64,000 nt of DNA from Marinobacter salexigens (GTDB taxonomy: Bacteria; Pseudomonadota; Gammaproteobacteria; Pseudomonadales; Oleiphilaceae), in the NCBI RefSeq assembly GCF_018860765.1, contig NZ_JAHKPV010000001.1, positions 243,704 through 307,703 of the forward strand. The letters are read 5' to 3'. Both the position numbers and the translations under genes were made by a program. Below are positions 59,793 to 64,000 of the stretch, piece after piece. The first letter of the stretch is position 1, and every line of letters begins with the position of its first letter. Below the pieces are notes generated by a model. That model had not been told where the DNA came from, ran no database searches, and saw only the letters and a program-made list of their open reading frames with translations.

Positions 59793-62570
59793 ATGATCCG
59801 ACACCTTCTGCTCAGTGTACTGCTCCTTTTGTCCGCCTCTGTGCTGGCTGAAGGCACACAACAATCAGCATCTCCCCGCAACGTCGGCTTTTATTACGGC
59901 AACGAAGCGCCGATAGGCAGCCTCTATGCTTACGACTGGCTAGTGTTGCAAGCAGACCAAACCTCGAATGCCCGCCTCGACCTATTGAACCAAGGCCAAA
60001 CCCTCCCGCTCGTATACCTGAGTGCCGGAGAAATGGCCCGGTCGCACCAAGCAGCTAAAAGCCTACAAAGCGACTGGGTGCTGGGGGAGAACAAAGCATG
60101 GAAGAGTGAGGTTTTGGATATACGCCGGGCCGATGTTCGGAATTTCATGATGGAGCAGTTAATCGCTCCGGAAATGGCCCGCGGGTTTCGAGGCGTTTTT
60201 CTGGATACCCTAGACAGCCACCTTCTTACACCTGAAGGCAAAGAAAACCAACAAGCTTTTGCCCAGTCTCAAGGGCTGCTGATCGCGGATATTCGTAACC
60301 GTTTCCCACAAAGCCGCATCATCATCAACCGTGGTTTCCACTTGCCCGAATCTGCCCATAAGCTAGTGGATGCATTAGCGTTCGAGTCATGGCGCCACGG
60401 CTATGAAGCTGGCGGCCGTCGCTACCACAGTGTTCCTGACGAGAGCCGTGAATGGCTCTCCGGCCAGCTTGCCCACTGGCGCGAACTGCACCCGGATACC
60501 CCTATCATTGCCATCGACTACGCGAAAAACATGGACGACACCCAAGAGCAGTCTCAAGTGCTCGCGCAGGAGGGTTTCATTCCTTATGTTTCCGATCACG
60601 ACCTGAACCGACTTGGCCCCACACAACCGCCAGTTCATAAGCGGCATGTTTTGGTGTTCCATGACCTGCCACAACATCAGGTTGATAAAAGCGCCGCCCA
60701 CCGGCGCCTTGGCATTCTGCTAGAACGGCTTGGGCTCGTACCTGTCTACCGCTCAACCCTGCAGCCTTTTTTGCAAGAACCTTTGAATGATCGCTACGCA
60801 GGCATAGTGGTCTGGTGGGAAGCCAACGCTAAAAAAACCGGTTTCTGCCGCTGGCTCAGCAGGTGGCAATCGTCAGAACTGCCGGTAGTTACTTTCGGGC
60901 TTACGCCAACAAACTCTCAATGTCGAAATCTAATGCAAAGCCAGCGTGTGGCTTTGCCAACCGGAGATCTCGAAACCTCACCCAAACATGCCTCTATGGG
61001 CAACTTTGAAAGCAAACGTTTACCTACAGCGGTTACAGGACCATTGCCGCAAGCATCCCCTGCTGACTACTGGCTTAGCGCAACAGATATAACCGGCACC
61101 CGTTTCAGCCTGGTTTATACCCACTCTGAAGGCGGCGTGGCCGTTTCACCGTTCATTTTTGAACGAGGCCCGGAGGATGAGGCATTCTGGCTTTTCGACC
61201 CTTTCGAGTTTCTGAAACAGGCTCTTAAACTGTCAGCATTTCCGGCAATCGACAGCACCACCGAAAGTGGCAGGCGTATACTGACTGCGCATATTGACGG
61301 CGATGGCTTGGTGTCCCGGGCCGAACTGCCCGGTAGCCCGCTGGGTTCAGACGCTATTGCGCAGCGTATTCTCAAGGTCTTCGATATTCCCCATACCGTT
61401 TCAGTGATTGAAGCGGAAACATCGCCGGAGGGCCTATATCCAGACATCAGCCAAGAGGCAGAAGCAAGTGCCCGCTCTATTTTCCGTATGGACAACGTGG
61501 AAGTTGCTTCCCATTCATACAGCCATCCTTTTTTCTGGCGCATGATTGAAGGCGGACCGGGAAGCGCCCCGAATCCGGAGGACACCCTCTACGGATACTC
61601 AATGAATATACCCGGATACACCCCGTCTCTGGTTCGGGAAATTCGCGACTCGGTCAGTTACATGAACGAACGTTTAGCACCCGATGATAAACCCGTGTCT
61701 ATGTTTCTTTGGACCGGAGATGCCCGCCCAGGGCCCGAAGCACTGAGAATTACCCGCGAAATGGGATTACTCAACGTGAACGGGGGCGATACCCACCCAC
61801 TGCCTTACGATTCCGAATTGGCTGGTGTTTGGCCCGATGCGAACCCTGTGGGTGACGAGTTGCAGGTCTATGCCGCCGTAATGAATGAAAACGTGTACAC
61901 AGATCTGTGGACTGGCCCATTTTACGGTTTCCGCAACGTTATTGAGACCTTCCGGATTTTGGAGGCCAACAACCGCCTGAAACCCATCAGCATCTATTAC
62001 CACTTTTATTCCGGCACCAAACCCGAAGCGCTCAAGGCACTGGAAGAGGTCTACACCTATGCACTTTCCCAACCTGTAACCCCTTTGTATTTAAGTGACT
62101 ACGCCAAGCGGGTGCAGGCACAATACTATTCGGTTCTCCTGAGGCCTGATGCACACAGCTTTCGTTGGCGCGGTATACGCCCGCCTTCAACGGTGCGCAT
62201 CAGTCAGAACCAGTACCCGGATATGTCACTCAGCCGTGGCGTCGCTGGCTTTCATGACGCGGGCAAGCTGCGCTTCGTTCACCTCGTAGGAGATGATCCC
62301 TTGCTGGTTCTTTCCCCCGACCCTGTCATCGGGCCTGTGCTGGATTCTGCAAATGCGAAAATCGTACAATGGCAACGCAAGAAGAGGAACAACCTCTGGC
62401 ACATAACCTTGGAGTTTGAAGGGTATCAACCACTGGACTTTACCCTGTCGGGTACATCTCGCTGCTCTGTGAAAAGTCAGCAACTGTCAATTGCTAAAGA
62501 CTCCAACAAACGTCTTCTCTTCCATGCTTCGGAACAAAGCCGTGGCCGTTTTGAGCTGGAGTGCCACTGA
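59793..62570 (+). CDS. pelA: Pel polysaccharide deacetylase/hydrolase PelA
   Basis: From ATG 59793 the protein has 925 residues with a signal peptide (LLLSVLLLLSASVLAEG). The N-terminal TIM-barrel glycoside hydrolase domain (about residues 25-275; VGFYYGNEAP, GVFLDTLDSH) and the later polysaccharide deacetylase domain (about 490-760) match PelA. In the latter, TAHIDGDG (near residue 500) supplies the catalytic aspartate and HSYSHPF (near 575) the metal-binding histidines. PelA partially deacetylates and can cleave the Pel exopolysaccharide in the periplasm. An in-frame ATG at 59754 would put 13 residues before the signal peptide. First visible gene of the pel operon, 145 bases after dmpR. Confidence 0.88.
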   Translation: MIRHLLLSVLLLLSASVLAEGTQQSASPRNVGFYYGNEAPIGSLYAYDWLVLQADQTSNARLDLLNQGQTLPLVYLSAGEMARSHQAAKSLQSDWVLGENKAWKSEVLDIRRADVRNFMMEQLIAPEMARGFRGVFLDTLDSHLLTPEGKENQQAFAQSQGLLIADIRNRFPQSRIIINRGFHLPESAHKLVDALAFESWRHGYEAGGRRYHSVPDESREWLSGQLAHWRELHPDTPIIAIDYAKNMDDTQEQSQVLAQEGFIPYVSDHDLNRLGPTQPPVHKRHVLVFHDLPQHQVDKSAAHRRLGILLERLGLVPVYRSTLQPFLQEPLNDRYAGIVVWWEANAKKTGFCRWLSRWQSSELPVVTFGLTPTNSQCRNLMQSQRVALPTGDLETSPKHASMGNFESKRLPTAVTGPLPQASPADYWLSATDITGTRFSLVYTHSEGGVAVSPFIFERGPEDEAFWLFDPFEFLKQALKLSAFPAIDSTTESGRRILTAHIDGDGLVSRAELPGSPLGSDAIAQRILKVFDIPHTVSVIEAETSPEGLYPDISQEAEASARSIFRMDNVEVASHSYSHPFFWRMIEGGPGSAPNPEDTLYGYSMNIPGYTPSLVREIRDSVSYMNERLAPDDKPVSMFLWTGDARPGPEALRITREMGLLNVNGGDTHPLPYDSELAGVWPDANPVGDELQVYAAVMNENVYTDLWTGPFYGFRNVIETFRILEANNRLKPISIYYHFYSGTKPEALKALEEVYTYALSQPVTPLYLSDYAKRVQAQYYSVLLRPDAHSFRWRGIRPPSTVRISQNQYPDMSLSRGVAGFHDAGKLRFVHLVGDDPLLVLSPDPVIGPVLDSANAKIVQWQRKKRNNLWHITLEFEGYQPLDFTLSGTSRCSVKSQQLSIAKDSNKRLLFHASEQSRGRFELECH

Positions 62571-62573
62571 TTC

Positions 62574-64000
62574 ATGCGCCACCGCAAGCCTGCCTTTTTT
62601 AGCCTTCCAGCTTTGCTGGCGCTGGCTGGCCTGCTTTTGGTGGCCTTATACCTGTTATTTCCACGGCAGGCTGTCTTCGAGGACCCCCGTTACCTTGAGG
62701 CTCCCGACAGCATTTCTCTGGCTTATCTCGAAACGCTACTGAGATCCGATGCAGGCAACCAAAAACTGCGCCTCAACCTCAGCAAGATGCAGCAAAAAGC
62801 CGGTCAACCTGCCAAAGCCATGAACACACTGGCACCTTTGCTCGATAACGCCCAGATTCCACTCCAAGCTATGTCCACCCAAACGGAGCTTCTCCGGGGT
62901 GAGTTTTTCCGCGCCGAGACCGATGCGGGCCGATCGCAGCTTCGGGACCAGCTTGCGTCTACACTTAAGCAGGCCTTTAATCAGGATTACTCGATTGCCG
63001 AGAAGCGGGCGCTTGCCGCCAACGTGCTGCCGCTGCTTTCCGTTGAGGAACAGTTGGCTGTGCGCCAGCAACTCTTTGAACAGGCTAGCGGCACTGCCCG
63101 ATTCCGGCTAGGACAGGATCTTGCGAACCTTCAGGAAGGCACCGGCAGCCCGAACAACGCGAAAGACACCCTTGAAACCATCTTACCGCTGGTTCCAAGC
63201 GACGAAGAAAGCGCATTTATCCGCAACCTGATTCGGCTGGATCTAGCTACAGGAAACGCAGGCAAAGCTCTAGAGCTGTTTCAAGCAACTCACGAAGGCA
63301 CCAACCTGAGCTCGCAACAGTTGCGCGAAGGCATACGCCTTGCCGACCTTGCGGGCGATCCCGAAGTCAATGCAAACTGGCTTGATTTACTAGCGCAGAA
63401 AGAACCCGGTGACATGGATGTGCAGCGTCGATTCCTGATGCTGCAGTTAGGGCGGGGCGACATCCGCGAGGCTCTGACCACCATCAAGCGCATGGAAAAC
63501 AATGGCCGGGCTTTGGCCAGAACCGATAAGGAACGCATTGCCCGGGTATATGAATGGAACAACATGCCGTCCGAAGCTCTGGGCTATTGGCGCGACCTGT
63601 TTCTTAACCAGCCTCCGGAAATCACATCTTCAATTGCCTATGAGCGGGCCAGCAATCTGGCTAGCGGCCTGTTCCGGTGGCCAACGCTCGTCGAGCTGCT
63701 TAAAGTTCGCGCCGCCCGCAAGCAACTGGGTCCTGAAGGCTATAACCAGCTTACTGATGCGCTCATTAGTACCGGTGAAATGAGCGATGCAGATGAGTAC
63801 CTAACACAAGGAATCGCCCGCTTCCCCGAAAACGCTGCCTTGCGACAGCGCCGATTTGTATTGCTTGTGAACAGTCGTCGTTTGGAAGACGCCATCAGTT
63901 TGCTGCAAGCAGCACCCTCCCTGACAGACGAGGAAAAGATACGGCTTGCCAATTTGCATTGGCGCACGCGGGATCCGGAATCGGCACTGACTGTGCTGGG
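62574..64000 (+). CDS. pelB: Pel polysaccharide export/TPR protein PelB (partial at right edge)
   Basis: ATG 62574 lies three bases after the pelA stop, and the frame is open to the window end (475 codons). One N-terminal membrane helix (about residues 8-29, LPALLALAGLLLVALYLLF) anchors a long run of helical TPR-like repeats, for example LRLNLSKMQQKAGQPAKAMNTLAPLL and DADEYLTQGIARFPENAALRQRR. PelB of Pseudomonas aeruginosa is about 1,190 residues: inner-membrane anchor, periplasmic TPR scaffold that binds PelA, and a C-terminal outer-membrane barrel. The barrel would lie beyond the edge. Confidence 0.85.
   Translation, partial: MRHRKPAFFSLPALLALAGLLLVALYLLFPRQAVFEDPRYLEAPDSISLAYLETLLRSDAGNQKLRLNLSKMQQKAGQPAKAMNTLAPLLDNAQIPLQAMSTQTELLRGEFFRAETDAGRSQLRDQLASTLKQAFNQDYSIAEKRALAANVLPLLSVEEQLAVRQQLFEQASGTARFRLGQDLANLQEGTGSPNNAKDTLETILPLVPSDEESAFIRNLIRLDLATGNAGKALELFQATHEGTNLSSQQLREGIRLADLAGDPEVNANWLDLLAQKEPGDMDVQRRFLMLQLGRGDIREALTTIKRMENNGRALARTDKERIARVYEWNNMPSEALGYWRDLFLNQPPEITSSIAYERASNLASGLFRWPTLVELLKVRAARKQLGPEGYNQLTDALISTGEMSDADEYLTQGIARFPENAALRQRRFVLLVNSRRLEDAISLLQAAPSLTDEEKIRLANLHWRTRDPESALTVL

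Overview
The window looks like a chromosomal segment of a marine gammaproteobacterium, most likely Marinobacter or a close relative. This is inference from gene content: a cbb3-type oxidase assembly gene, an NhaD sodium/proton antiporter, a Halomonas-type TeaABCD ectoine transporter, several TRAP and Liv-type transporters, a phenol meta-cleavage operon and a Pel exopolysaccharide locus. No rRNA, tRNA, CRISPR array, insertion sequence or phage gene was seen.

Layout. 1-3 kb: the end of a cbb3-type oxidase locus, with a partial cytochrome, a membrane-anchored mono-haem cytochrome and a CcoI-type copper ATPase. 3-8 kb: a GreA/GreB C-terminal-domain protein, a membrane-attached AraC regulator, and a pair of secreted lipoproteins (di-haem cytochrome and parallel beta-helix protein) that resemble the uncharacterised Shewanella SO_2930/SO_2929 pair. 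8-9.5 kb: nhaD. 9.6-16.2 kb: a minus-strand operon of a five-gene Liv-type ABC importer translationally coupled to an acyl-CoA ligase, with a divergent enoyl-CoA hydratase. 17-20.4 kb: a nitroreductase, a stand-alone ovothiol-type methyltransferase, a flavin monooxygenase and a small hydrolase. 20.5-24 kb: teaABCD. 24-30.3 kb: a membrane diguanylate cyclase and a potABCD operon. 30.4-43 kb: an orphan TRAP receptor with a chemoreceptor, then mixed housekeeping genes, a LysR gene without a clear start codon, a MotA/MotB-like pair and an internally deleted MFS pseudogene. 43.5-59.6 kb: the phenol block. 59.8 kb to the end: pelA and the start of pelB.

The phenol block is the best-resolved system. 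On the minus strand a sigma-54 promoter (57606-57620) precedes dmpK-L-M-N-O-P (multicomponent phenol hydroxylase), dmpQ-B (ferredoxin and catechol 2,3-dioxygenase), dmpI, an outer-membrane MetA-family protein, and dmpC-E-F-G-H. A PAS chemoreceptor follows. DmpR is divergent, and NtrC-type binding sites lie between the two units. No dmpD (2-hydroxymuconic semialdehyde hydrolase) is present, so ring-cleavage product should flow through the dehydrogenase/4-oxalocrotonate branch (DmpC, DmpI, DmpH) to pyruvate and acetyl-CoA. Hairpins lie at the dmpN/dmpO, dmpB/dmpI and metA/dmpC junctions and after dmpH.

No clearly new defence or mobile system was found. The items most worth a second look are the di-haem/beta-helix lipoprotein pair, the MotA/MotB-like pair, the stand-alone ovothiol methyltransferase, the missing dmpD with the rearranged operon, the LysR gene whose start codon seems lost, and the deleted MFS gene.
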